Below, piece by piece: positions 18,155 through 26,534 of a stretch of DNA of 64,000 bases. How positions within the stretch are numbered: position 1 is the first letter of the stretch; each line of letters starts with the position of its first letter. The stretch is taken from NCBI GenBank assembly GCA_942493345.1, contig OW818695.1, positions 1,054,001 to 1,118,000 on the forward strand. The letters are read 5' to 3'. The stretch comes from GWE2-42-39 sp942493345 (lineage in GTDB: Bacteria > Bacteroidota > Bacteroidia > Bacteroidales > Prolixibacteraceae). The translations under genes were made by a program, and so were the position numbers. The notes beneath the pieces were generated by a model. The model did no database searches and was not told where the DNA came from. It saw nothing but the letters and a program-made list of their open reading frames with translations.

Positions 18155-18175
18155 ACATTACCGCATAACTAATGT
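18155..18175. repeat. Inverted repeat at the upstream edge of the nuclease/ATPase gene
   Basis: ACATTA (18155-18160) and TAATGT (18170-18175) flank CCGCATAAC. It lies 27 nt upstream of the start codon and may be an operator or the recombination boundary of the island. Confidence 0.35.
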
Positions 18176-18228
18176 GTATCATCCTTGTTGTTATTTCTCT
18201 TATAGTTTCTTTTTCAGGATTCTTTTAA

Positions 18229-18260
18229 CCATTCAGCCATTCAGCCATTTAACCATCCAA
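18229..18260. repeat. Short tandem repeat, four 8-nt units
   Basis: Units CCATTCAG, CCATTCAG, CCATTTAA and CCATCCAA follow each other between the nuclease/ATPase gene and the MFS gene. The last unit ends nine bases before the MFS stop codon. No function is suggested. Confidence 0.5.
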
Positions 18261-18268
18261 TTTGGTTA

Positions 18269-19663
18269 TTATTTCTGAATATTCGGCAGCTCCAACCCGT
18301 ATCCTTTTTTGCGATCTTCTGCTTTTAAAAGTAAAGCAAAGACAATAGAAAGAAGGCCAAAAATTGTAAAAATGCCCATTGGAAGAGTATAGTTGTACGT
18401 ATTTACAAGAAGGCCGTCCTGCATGGTTTGCCCGGTAACACAATAGGTATCGAGTACCCAGCCAATTAAGGCAGGAACTAGCATCAGACCAATATTCTGC
18501 ACGAGAAAGATCAGGGCATAAGCTGTTCCGAGCTGGTTTTCAGGAATAATTTTCGGAACCGACGGCCACATGGCAGAAGGGACCAGCGAGAACCCGATTC
18601 CCAACAAAATAATCAGGACAATAGCAATACTCCAGTGATTCAGGAATGGAACAGTAAACAGGGCATGTACCAGGATAATCAATGCAGCACCGATGATCAT
18701 AATCGATGCACCTTTGCCCTTTCGGTCGTACAAACTACCAAATAATGGCGTCAGCAAAATAGTGCCGAATGGAAGCATCGCGGGAATTGCTCCGGCCAGC
18801 GAAGGATCGACCCCAAATTTGTTTACCATTAAATCGGAAGCATATTTCAGGAACGGAAAAACGGCGGAATAGAACAAAACACAAAGAATTGCGATATACC
18901 ACCAACCCTTGTTGGTTATAATTTTCCCAATATCGGAAAGGCGGAACGCCTCTTCGGTGTCTTCTGTATTATTGGCAGTATTGTATGCAGCCTGCGAAGC
19001 GTCGAGCTTTTTATCCATGAACGTATAAATGAAAAAAACAATCAACCCGATGCAAAGCATGATTAAACAAACCAGTATCGGCGCCGAAACATTATTGAAC
19101 GCTTTTGCTATCGGGAGTGAAGTTGATAACGCGAGGGCTGTTCCTAAACGTGCTGTGGCCATTTCGAGTCCCATGGCAAGAGCCAGCTCTTTGCCTTTAA
19201 ACCATTTTACAATGATTTTTGAAACGGTAATCCCGGCCACTTCGACCCCAACTCCAAAAACAGCGAAGCCCAGAGCTGCGACAAAAACCTGTGCTTTGAC
19301 ATCCCAGAAAATAATATGCAACATCTGCCCATCCAACGCATGGGTCGAAACAGCCCAGTATTTAATCGCTGTGCCGATAACCATGATGATCGCAGCCATC
19401 ATTCCGGAAAAACGCACTCCCATTTTATCGAGAATGATACCTCCAACCAACAGCATCAACAGGAATACGTTGAACCATCCGTATGCGCTGGTGAAAAAAC
19501 CATACTCGGAACTGCTCCATTGCAATTGTCCTTCGAGTAAACCTTTCAAAGGAGCCATAACATCGGTCAAATAATAACCGCAAAGCATGGTAAATGCAAC
19601 CACAGCTAAAGCAGTCCATCGGGCTACTTTTGAATCCCGAAGCGTTTTTCTTAATTCTTGCAT
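18269..19663 (-). CDS. MFS transporter
   Basis: A 464-residue major facilitator with about twelve hydrophobic helices. The N-terminal half includes LAVVAFTMLCGYYLTDVMAPL and GFFTSAYGWFNVFLLMLLVGGIILDKMGVR, the last part being the MFS loop 2-3 motif. A polar central loop lies at about residues 210-240 (DKKLDASQAAYNTANNTEDTEEAF). The second half includes LFGSLYDRKGKG, the repeat of the loop motif, and GFSLVPSAMWPSVPKIIPENQLGTAYALIFLVQNIGL. The long arrangement resembles the MFSD1-like group. The substrate cannot be told from sequence. No enzyme genes are linked. It reads on the same strand as the upstream DUF4831 gene but is separated by a repeat element. Confidence 0.88.
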   Translation of the reverse strand: MQELRKTLRDSKVARWTALAVVAFTMLCGYYLTDVMAPLKGLLEGQLQWSSSEYGFFTSAYGWFNVFLLMLLVGGIILDKMGVRFSGMMAAIIMVIGTAIKYWAVSTHALDGQMLHIIFWDVKAQVFVAALGFAVFGVGVEVAGITVSKIIVKWFKGKELALAMGLEMATARLGTALALSTSLPIAKAFNNVSAPILVCLIMLCIGLIVFFIYTFMDKKLDASQAAYNTANNTEDTEEAFRLSDIGKIITNKGWWYIAILCVLFYSAVFPFLKYASDLMVNKFGVDPSLAGAIPAMLPFGTILLTPLFGSLYDRKGKGASIMIIGAALIILVHALFTVPFLNHWSIAIVLIILLGIGFSLVPSAMWPSVPKIIPENQLGTAYALIFLVQNIGLMLVPALIGWVLDTYCVTGQTMQDGLLVNTYNYTLPMGIFTIFGLLSIVFALLLKAEDRKKGYGLELPNIQK

Positions 19664-19762
19664 ATTATTTCAGTTTAAATTTCTAATAAGGTCGTTAAAA
19701 ATAAGAATTTTAAAACCGTTAGAAACATGTTGTCCATCAGTAAAAACAATAAAAACAAGAAG

Positions 19763-19891
19763 AGGCTGTCCGAAAAGTCTGGGATCAAGTCATCCCGAAC
19801 TTGTTTCGGGATCTCATCGTTCTGATCATCAGACCCTGAAATGGATTCAGGGTGACGGGAACTGCAGATTTTTGGACTTTTTAGACAGCCT
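19763..19891. repeat. 129-bp palindromic intergenic element with terminal inverted repeats
   Basis: AGGCTGTCCGAAAAGTC (19763-19779) and GACTTTTTAGACAGCCT (19875-19891) are 17-bp inverted repeats with two mismatches. Inside are two further hairpins: ATCCCGAA/TTCGGGAT (19792-19812) and CCCTGAA/TTCAGGG (19834-19852). The element carries no open frame. It looks like a dispersed miniature element or compound terminator; no transposase is present. Confidence 0.65.
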
Positions 19892-19907
19892 TTTCCTGTT
19901 AAATGCT

Positions 19908-21029
19908 TTATTTAATCAGTACAACCGATTTTATGGCCCCTGTTTCCGAATGAAAAGCAACACGGTAGTTGCCATTCAAAAGGGCCTCGGGCAATGGGGC
20001 AACAGTGCCAAACTGAGCGATGGTTGCGCGGGTGGTAGCCAGCACATTTACCCCATCGGATAAATTAACGACAGCCTTGCCGGGCATGCGGTAATAAATT
20101 TTGCTTTGTTCTGCCGCCGTATTTTGCGAGTCGAGTTGTTTCTTTTGCTGGTTTTCCAAATCAGCTTCCTTGACAATATCAATAATTACAGGTTTTCCTG
20201 TCAAATCCGTCTTGGGCAAAACGCCGCTGGTTTCTGAAAAGCGAAAAACAACGTCCCCTTTCACCTCTTTTTCAGCCGGAATGAAAACGAAAGCATACTC
20301 ATATGTTTTTTTCATTGATTTACCAATAAACAATGCCAGTTGTTCCTTTTCCAGATCGCCCAGTTCCTTGGCCATCACTTCAAACGATTTTCCGTCGGGC
20401 AATGCTTCGTCGTCGGCATTAGTTAGGAGGCGGAAACGCGAATTGCGCAAGGTGAAAATTGTTTCGGCTGCTTCTGCTGCTTTCTCTTCCAGCGTTTTTG
20501 GCGTGAGCCTAACTTTTTCTGCTTCGGTGGTTTTTGCAAACATCCCCCACATCGACACATCGGTAAACGGAAAATCAGGGATCAAATCTTCGGTCACAAA
20601 GTTGCTGATTGAAAGGTTTTCTACTTCCGTTTCAATTTCTGCATTGATTCCTGCAATGACGCCTTCGCTGGAAAGGCTTAAAAGAGAAGCATTGATTCCT
20701 GAAGCTTTGTAAACTTGCGCGGGATCGGGTTCCGAAAAGGTAGTCATCCCGATGTGTTTTATTTCCCATTTTTCAATATTGGAAGAAGGTGCATTTGCAA
20801 TTCCCAAATACTTTTGGGCATATTGGGCAAACGGTCCGGCAACCCGGATTTCTTTTTCTGCCACCACCTGGATTTTAATTCCGGTGCGGGGCAAACTGTA
20901 AACAATGCCTTCGGGGTTCAGCATTACCACAGCCGCATCTGAACCCGTTTTTTTTCTGTCGTCTTTCGATTGCGCGTATAAAGATGCTGAAAACAGCACG
21001 ATCCCTAACAGCACGATTAATTGTCTCAT
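19908..21029 (-). CDS. DUF4831 family exported protein
   Basis: An exported protein matching the DUF4831 family, which is confined to Bacteroidota and has no known function. The start is set at the ATG at 21029 (MRQLIVLLGIVLFSASLYAQ), which gives a clean signal peptide and 373 residues; the frame extends nine codons further upstream. Family-like segments are VYSLPRTGIKIQVVAEKE, FAQYAQKYLG, AVRL-type TPKTLEEKAAEAAETIFTLRNSRFRLLT, ELGDLEKEQLALFIGKSMKKTYEYAFVFIP and VFRFSETSGVL. The C-terminus is beta-rich. It is followed downstream by the 129-bp repeat element and preceded by the T9SS plug gene on the same strand, 82 nt away. Confidence 0.82.
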   Translation of the reverse strand: MRQLIVLLGIVLFSASLYAQSKDDRKKTGSDAAVVMLNPEGIVYSLPRTGIKIQVVAEKEIRVAGPFAQYAQKYLGIANAPSSNIEKWEIKHIGMTTFSEPDPAQVYKASGINASLLSLSSEGVIAGINAEIETEVENLSISNFVTEDLIPDFPFTDVSMWGMFAKTTEAEKVRLTPKTLEEKAAEAAETIFTLRNSRFRLLTNADDEALPDGKSFEVMAKELGDLEKEQLALFIGKSMKKTYEYAFVFIPAEKEVKGDVVFRFSETSGVLPKTDLTGKPVIIDIVKEADLENQQKKQLDSQNTAAEQSKIYYRMPGKAVVNLSDGVNVLATTRATIAQFGTVAPLPEALLNGNYRVAFHSETGAIKSVVLIK

Positions 21030-21111
21030 GTTTCGAAGTTTTAGATTAGAAGTCAAAAATAAGGATTATCAAGTCAAAAATAAAAAGGCAAAAGTTAAAA
21101 ATAGAATACCG

Positions 21112-22425
21112 TCATTTATTCGCCGAATTAAATTCCTGAAAACCAACCAAACGGTCGTAGCGGTCGCCCATTCCCCGGAAATACACAAAAACCTGGTAAT
21201 CGTTTTCTGTTTCGTAAAAACTGCCTTCAATATTGGTGGCATCGGCAACACTTGCCCCTGCCGGAACATAAACATATTGGTAGTTGTAATAGCCCTGTTT
21301 CAGCAAAAGGGTTAGTTCGTAAGCAGCCGTTTGCGGCTTCCAGGTCATTTCGTTGCTTTTGTTGGCATTCCAGTCGGTAAGGGCGCCAAACACATTTACA
21401 CTGCCCCCAACCAGCGGCACCGGTAAAGGAAGCGTAAAATGCACAAACGTATAATCGCATTCAGTATCGAAATCCTGCACCCGATCCTGGCTTTCGACCG
21501 TAAAATTTCCGTTCATTTCTTTATATGAAAAGAATTTTTTATTGCTTCTCATTTCATCTTTCAGTAATGTCGCATGGTAATAGGGTCTGTGAAACTGTAT
21601 CGATTCCACATTTTCGCCGGGGAAACGGTTGGTGCGGATATCAAACCAGCGAAATTCATTTCCGGCCGGGAACACATTCTCTTTGTTGTAGTCGTAACTC
21701 AAAACCCGGTCGCGGATAAAAAGCGGTTTCAGGTTCCGGATGGCATTGTCCCAGCGCCTGTTTTGCGAAACAACTACTTTTACTTCTTCGTGCGGATTTT
21801 GCACCCGTAGGTTGCCAGTGTAAACATCGAAGTCAACTTCCTGGTTGCTGCCTTTAAACGGATCGAAAGTTGCCCTTTTTACCTGTCCCTGAATGCGGGC
21901 AAGCGGCTCCAAAACATGAAACCGTTTTACTAACACCAGTTTTTCCTTGTCTTTATCTTCAAAAACCACGACCACATAATTTCCTGAATATTTCAATTTT
22001 ATATCTTCATTCGGAATTTGCAGCCGGTAATTCACATAGGCAATGGTGGTATTCATCGAAAAAGCATAGTCGTTCAGCGGGTTGTCGGGAAAACCTTCGA
22101 GGTATTCGTTTTGCATGATGAGCGACTCGTTCCAGTTGGCATCGCAATGAATGATGGTGTACGAATAATCTTTCACCTTAGCCGATAAATCATCGAATTT
22201 CAAAATCAGCGGGGCATCGCCGTTCATCTCCATCACTGGGTTCGACAATTCGCTCCCTTCAGGATACATTTGTACACTTTTTATTTCTTCTTTGTAAACG
22301 GAATTCTGATAATAATAGCGTCCATCGTTTTTTCCTTCAGCAAAAGAAATTAACGAAATAATAACATAAAAAAAACACAGAAAAAGTACCCTGCATGCTC
22401 TCATATTCGAATCATTTTTTCTCAA
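21112..22425 (-). CDS. Type IX secretion system plug protein (DUF5103)
   Basis: A 437-residue exported protein of the DUF5103 / T9SS plug family. In gliding bacteria the plug protein closes the periplasmic side of the SprA outer-membrane translocon. Seen: a hydrophobic N-terminal segment (about residues 9-28), then SVQMYPEGSELSNPVMEM and LILKFDDLSAKVKDYSYTIIHCDANWN. Further on are YLEGFPDNPLNDYAFSMNTT, YVNYRLQIPN and SGNYVVVVF, then FDVYTGNLRVQNPHEEVKVVVSQNRRWDNAI. The C-terminal beta domain resembles a carbohydrate-binding fold (GGSVNVFGALTDW, YELTLLLKQGYYNYQYVY). Other T9SS genes (porU, porV, gldJ) lie at 50-57 kb. It is divergent from nqrA across 172 nt. Confidence 0.85.
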   Translation of the reverse strand: MRKNDSNMRACRVLFLCFFYVIISLISFAEGKNDGRYYYQNSVYKEEIKSVQMYPEGSELSNPVMEMNGDAPLILKFDDLSAKVKDYSYTIIHCDANWNESLIMQNEYLEGFPDNPLNDYAFSMNTTIAYVNYRLQIPNEDIKLKYSGNYVVVVFEDKDKEKLVLVKRFHVLEPLARIQGQVKRATFDPFKGSNQEVDFDVYTGNLRVQNPHEEVKVVVSQNRRWDNAIRNLKPLFIRDRVLSYDYNKENVFPAGNEFRWFDIRTNRFPGENVESIQFHRPYYHATLLKDEMRSNKKFFSYKEMNGNFTVESQDRVQDFDTECDYTFVHFTLPLPVPLVGGSVNVFGALTDWNANKSNEMTWKPQTAAYELTLLLKQGYYNYQYVYVPAGASVADATNIEGSFYETENDYQVFVYFRGMGDRYDRLVGFQEFNSANK

Positions 22426-22535
22426 AAAACGGGAAAAATCTTAAGAATAAGCCAACTCTGCCAATCCCGTTGTAAATTCAGTAAACGCGCGATGTATATA
22501 AATATTTCAACTTGAATAAGTTTAATAAACAAAGA

Positions 22536-22566
22536 TTGTAAAAACTTGTTAAAATCCGTACTTTTA
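22536..22566 (+). promoter_or_regulatory. Candidate promoter of the nqr operon
   Basis: TTG (22536-22538), a 20-nt spacer and TACTTTTA (22559-22566), one mismatch from TAnnTTTG, lie 32 nt before the nqrA ATG. This is the expected architecture for a Bacteroidota housekeeping promoter. Confidence 0.5.
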
Positions 22567-22597
22567 CCAACCTAAAATACAAATATAAGGGAACACA

Positions 22598-23950
22598 ATG
22601 TCAAAGGTTATCAAACTAAAACGTGGATTAAATATCCGGTTGCAGGGGGAAGCTGAAAAGGCGATTGAAAACATCGGAAATTCAGCCAGATACGCCCTTA
22701 AACCGACCGATTTTCCAGGCCTTGCCCCGAAGTTGACCGTAAAAGTTGACCAGGATATTAAAGCCGGCGAACCATTGTTCTTCGATAAATACAACCCTGA
22801 AATTTTTTTCACATCGCCTGTTAGCGGAAAGGTTATTGCCGTTAACCGTGGCGAGCGAAGGAAGATACTGGAAGTGATTATAGAAGCCGATGGGAAAGGA
22901 GATTCAGCAGTGTTTACGAAAGCCGACCCTCAAGTGCTTTCTGCTGATCAAATTAAGGAATCGCTCTTGAAAAGCGGAATGTGGTCATTCATAAAACAGC
23001 GCCCTTACGGTTTGTTTGCGAAGCCTGCCGATATTCCCAAAAATATTTTTATTTCGTGTTTCGACACGGCCCCGCTTGCACCTGATTACGAATTCATTTT
23101 AAGCAAAGAAACAACTTCGTTCCAAACCGGGATCAACGCACTGGCAAAACTGACCAGCGGAAAAGTTTTTCTTGGGTTGCCTGAAGGTGATTCATCGAGC
23201 ATTTTTGCAAAAACAAAAAATGTTGAAACCGTTCAGTTTGCCGGGCCTCATCCGGCAGGCAATGTAGGGATTCAAATCCACCAGATTGCCCCGATAAACA
23301 AAGGCGATATTGTTTGGACCATCAAGCCGCAGGAAGTTGTATTTATTGGTCGCCTCTTTGAAACAGGAAAAGTTGATTTTTCGAAAACCATTGTATTGAG
23401 CGGAAGCGAAGTAAAATCGCCGAAATACATAAAAACGGTTCTTGGTGCCAGTATTCCATCGCTGCTAAGCGGAAAGACCCGACAGAAAACCAACGAACGT
23501 ATTATTTCGGGTAATGTTTTAACAGGGACCAAAGTACTGACCGACAACTATCTTGGGTTTTTCGACGATCAGATAACTGTAATTCCAGAAGGCGACGAAT
23601 ATGAATTTGTCGGCTGGGCCATGCCCCGATTGAATAAATTTAGTATGTCGCGTTCTTATTTTTCATGGTTGACACCCGGCAAAAAATATCGTGCCGATGC
23701 AAACCTGAACGGAGAAGAACGTGCTTATGTGATGACTGGGCAATATGAGAAAGTTCTTCCAATGGAGATCCTTCCGGTTCATCTAATCAAAGCCATTTTA
23801 GCCGAAGACATCGACAAAATGGAAAAACTCGGAATCTATGAAGTGATAGAAGAAGATCTGGCTTTGTGTGAATATGTTTGTACCTCGAAAATCGAAGTTC
23901 AGCAAATCCTACGAAAAGGGATTAATCTCATGGTCAAAGAATTGGGTTAA
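22598..23950 (+). CDS. nqrA: Na+-translocating NADH:quinone reductase subunit A
   Basis: The large peripheral, cytoplasm-facing subunit of the sodium-pumping NADH:quinone oxidoreductase; in Vibrio work it is linked to quinone binding. At 450 residues it has normal length. Family segments are the N-terminal KLKRGLNIRLQGEAE and DFPGLAPKLTVKVDQDIKAGEPLFFDK, then FTSPVSGKVIAVNRGERRKILEVII, a biotinyl/lipoyl-like barrel. Later come SFIKQRPYGLFAKP, VFIGRLFETGKVDFSKTIVLSGS and FSWLTPGKKYRADANLNGEERAYVMTGQYEKVLPMEILP. It is first in a six-gene operon whose gaps are 13-30 nt. It is divergent from the T9SS plug gene. Confidence 0.96.
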   Translation: MSKVIKLKRGLNIRLQGEAEKAIENIGNSARYALKPTDFPGLAPKLTVKVDQDIKAGEPLFFDKYNPEIFFTSPVSGKVIAVNRGERRKILEVIIEADGKGDSAVFTKADPQVLSADQIKESLLKSGMWSFIKQRPYGLFAKPADIPKNIFISCFDTAPLAPDYEFILSKETTSFQTGINALAKLTSGKVFLGLPEGDSSSIFAKTKNVETVQFAGPHPAGNVGIQIHQIAPINKGDIVWTIKPQEVVFIGRLFETGKVDFSKTIVLSGSEVKSPKYIKTVLGASIPSLLSGKTRQKTNERIISGNVLTGTKVLTDNYLGFFDDQITVIPEGDEYEFVGWAMPRLNKFSMSRSYFSWLTPGKKYRADANLNGEERAYVMTGQYEKVLPMEILPVHLIKAILAEDIDKMEKLGIYEVIEEDLALCEYVCTSKIEVQQILRKGINLMVKELG

Positions 23951-23980
23951 TAAATTGCATCATAACGTCATTCGATATAA

Positions 23981-25147
23981 ATGAAATCACTCAGAAAATA
24001 TATTGACAAGAAAAAACCGCTTTTCCAAAAAGGCGGGAAATATGCAAAGTTTGGTTCAACATTCGGGGCTATTGAGACCTTCCTGTTCACACCAAACCAC
24101 ACATCAAAGTCGGGTGTGCATATCCATGATACCATCGACCTAAAAAGGACAATGAGCGTTGTCATCATCGCTTTGGTGCCTGCCCTTTTATTTGGCTGCT
24201 GGAACATCGGGTACCAAAACGGATTGGCTTTTGGCATCGAACGCGGTCTACTGGAAAATTTCCTTTTCGGATTTCTTAAGATATTACCGATTATTGTCGT
24301 TTCATACGGAGTCGGGCTTGGCATCGAATTCATCTCTGCACAAATACGAGGACACGAAGTGAATGAAGGCTTTCTGGTTACGGGCATCCTTATTCCACTT
24401 ATTCTACCAGTAAACATACCGCTTTGGATGGTCGCTCTGGCAACCACTTTTGCCGTTATTTTTGGTAAAGAAATTTTTGGAGGAACCGGATATAATATCA
24501 TGAACGTGGCATTGATTGCCCGTGCGTTCCTGTTTTTTGCCTATCCGTCACAAATGTCGGGCGATAAAGTCTGGATTTACGAATTAAACAGTAAAACTCC
24601 GGTCGACGGTTTTTCCGGGGCTACTCCCCTTGCAAACTTAGCACAGGGTGCATCCGATAAAATGGCCTCTTTCCATGATATGTTCCTCGGGTTTATCCCG
24701 GGATCAATCGGAGAAACATCGACAATTGCCATACTGATTGGTGCCGCTATTTTAATTTTCTCCGGAATTGCAAGCTGGAAAATCATAGTGTCAACGGTGA
24801 TTGGAGCGCTGGCTATTGGCAGTTTATGCAATATATTGGCCGTCAACGAATACATGGCGCTGCCCCCTTACTATCATTTAGTGATGGGTGGTTTTGCGTT
24901 CGGCGCTGTTTTTATGGCTACCGACCCAGTTACCGCTACACATACCGAAAAAGGGAAATGGATCTACGGATTCATGATCGGGGCACTTGCCGTATTGATC
25001 CGAGTATTTAATCCGGCATACCCGGAAGGAATGATGCTGGCAATCCTCCTGATGAATGTTTGGTCTCCGCTGATCGACTATTTTGTGATCGAAGGACACA
25101 TCAAACATAGACTGAAACGGTTCAAAATAAAGGGAAACAACGCATAA
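23981..25147 (+). CDS. nqrB: Na+-translocating NADH:quinone reductase subunit B
   Basis: Integral membrane subunit with about ten helices that carries a covalently bound FMN and riboflavin. At 388 residues it fits the family. The ApbE-type flavinylation motif Dxx(s/t)gAT appears as DGFSGAT, so Thr215 is the predicted FMN attachment residue. Other typical segments are KSGVHIHDTIDLKRTM near the N-terminus, FLVTGILIPLILPVNIPLWM, GKEIFGGTGYNIMNVALIARAFLFFAYP and GAVFMATDPVTATHTEKGKWIYG. The flavin transferase ApbE is not encoded in the window. It follows nqrA by 30 nt. Confidence 0.96.
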   Translation: MKSLRKYIDKKKPLFQKGGKYAKFGSTFGAIETFLFTPNHTSKSGVHIHDTIDLKRTMSVVIIALVPALLFGCWNIGYQNGLAFGIERGLLENFLFGFLKILPIIVVSYGVGLGIEFISAQIRGHEVNEGFLVTGILIPLILPVNIPLWMVALATTFAVIFGKEIFGGTGYNIMNVALIARAFLFFAYPSQMSGDKVWIYELNSKTPVDGFSGATPLANLAQGASDKMASFHDMFLGFIPGSIGETSTIAILIGAAILIFSGIASWKIIVSTVIGALAIGSLCNILAVNEYMALPPYYHLVMGGFAFGAVFMATDPVTATHTEKGKWIYGFMIGALAVLIRVFNPAYPEGMMLAILLMNVWSPLIDYFVIEGHIKHRLKRFKIKGNNA

Positions 25148-25160
25148 ACATTGGAACACC

Positions 25161-25865
25161 ATGAAGAATTTCAGTAATACATATATATTTATTTTTTCTA
25201 CGGTGATGGTCATTCTGGTAGCGCTTCTGTTGTCGCTGGCTGCCATGCAGCTCAAGCCATTTCAAGACAAAAACATCGAAGTGGAAAAAAAGCAGAATAT
25301 CCTGGCTTCAATCCGCATCAAATCAACCCCACAAGATGCAGTTGATTTATACGCCAAATACATTACCAGCAGTTTTGTCATCAACAACAAGGGAGAAAAA
25401 CAAGAAGGTGTTGATGCATTTTCCATCGATATGAAAAATGAACTGGGCAAACCTGCCACCGAGCGTAAATTGCCGGTATATGTCGGCACCTTGGACAATG
25501 GCGCCAATGCTTACGTGATGCCATTGCGCGGAAAAGGTTTGTGGGGTCCAATCTGGGGATATATTTCGCTGAAACCGGACATGAACACCGTGTATGGCGC
25601 AGTTTTCGACCACCAGGGCGAAACCCCCGGACTGGGAGCAGAAATATCAACCGGTTGGTTTCAGGAACCTTTTATCGATAAGCAAATTTTCAAGGATTCA
25701 ACCGAATTTATTTCGATAAAGGTAATCAAAGGCGGAGCCCCGAAAGACGATCTGCATGCAGTTGACGCTATTTCAGGCGGTACGATCACATCCAAAGCGT
25801 TGGAAGCAATGCTCGATTCGTGCCTTGTCCAATACAAAACATTCTACATCAAAAACCGTCATTAA
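25161..25865 (+). CDS. nqrC: Na+-translocating NADH:quinone reductase subunit C
   Basis: A subunit with one N-terminal membrane helix (about residues 8-30) and a periplasmic flavin domain. The flavinylation motif reads DAISGGT (D202-T208) followed by ITS, where most NqrC proteins have SGAT. The alanine-to-glycine change sits next to the FMN-bearing threonine (Thr208) but leaves the key Asp, Ser and Thr in place. LRGKGLWGPIWGYISL, GAVFDHQGETPGLGAEI and GWFQEPFIDKQIF are family hallmarks. At 234 residues it is slightly shorter than the Vibrio protein. It starts 13 nt after nqrB. Confidence 0.95.
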   Translation: MKNFSNTYIFIFSTVMVILVALLLSLAAMQLKPFQDKNIEVEKKQNILASIRIKSTPQDAVDLYAKYITSSFVINNKGEKQEGVDAFSIDMKNELGKPATERKLPVYVGTLDNGANAYVMPLRGKGLWGPIWGYISLKPDMNTVYGAVFDHQGETPGLGAEISTGWFQEPFIDKQIFKDSTEFISIKVIKGGAPKDDLHAVDAISGGTITSKALEAMLDSCLVQYKTFYIKNRH

Positions 25866-25881
25866 TTAAATACTGATAGCG

Positions 25882-26514
25882 ATGAGTATCTTTTCATCAA
25901 AAAACTTTAAACTTCTGACCAACCCGCTGAACCTGCAGAACCCGGTAACGGTGCAGATACTGGGGATTTGTTCGGCTCTTGCCGTTACAGTGAAGCTGAA
26001 ACCAGCCATTGTGATGGGCATTTCGGTAATCGTTGTTACCGCTTTCTCCAACTTGCTTATTTCATTGATACGAAATTATATCCCTCCACGTATCCGGATT
26101 ATTGTTCAATTGGTCGTTGTAGCCACCATGGTTATTCTGGTCGACCAGGTTTTGCGAGCTTTCGTTTACGATGTCAGCAAACAGCTATCGGTATATGTTG
26201 GGTTGATTATAACCAACTGCATCATCATGGGCCGATTGGAAGCCTATGCAATGGGCAATAAACCCTGGCCTTCATTTATCGACGGCATCGGGAATGGTGT
26301 CGGATATGCCATGATCCTGATTATTGTTGCGTTTATCCGCGAATTGTTGGGATCGGGGACTGTTCTTGGTATCCATGTTATTCCAATGTCATTTTACGAA
26401 GCCGGATATGTTAATAACGGGATGATGATTATGCCAACGATGGCTTTGGTGCTTGTTGGTGTTATTATCTGGGTACAACGAAGTTTCAACAAAGAACTGA
26501 TCGAAAAAGACTAA
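25882..26514 (+). CDS. nqrD: Na+-translocating NADH:quinone reductase subunit D
   Basis: A 210-residue integral membrane subunit with about six helices, of the NqrD/RnfE family. It pairs with NqrE to form the inverted-repeat core that holds a membrane iron centre. Visible markers are NPVTVQILGICSALAVTVKLKPAIVMG, a cysteine in the first helix (LGICSALAV) and another in IITNCIIMGRLEAYAMGN, the two conserved positions for iron ligands. GIGNGVGYAMILIIVAFIRELLGSG follows. NqrD and RnfE are told apart here by the operon context. Confidence 0.94.
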   Translation: MSIFSSKNFKLLTNPLNLQNPVTVQILGICSALAVTVKLKPAIVMGISVIVVTAFSNLLISLIRNYIPPRIRIIVQLVVVATMVILVDQVLRAFVYDVSKQLSVYVGLIITNCIIMGRLEAYAMGNKPWPSFIDGIGNGVGYAMILIIVAFIRELLGSGTVLGIHVIPMSFYEAGYVNNGMMIMPTMALVLVGVIIWVQRSFNKELIEKD

Positions 26515-26534
26515 CTCATTAAAAGACACTGATT

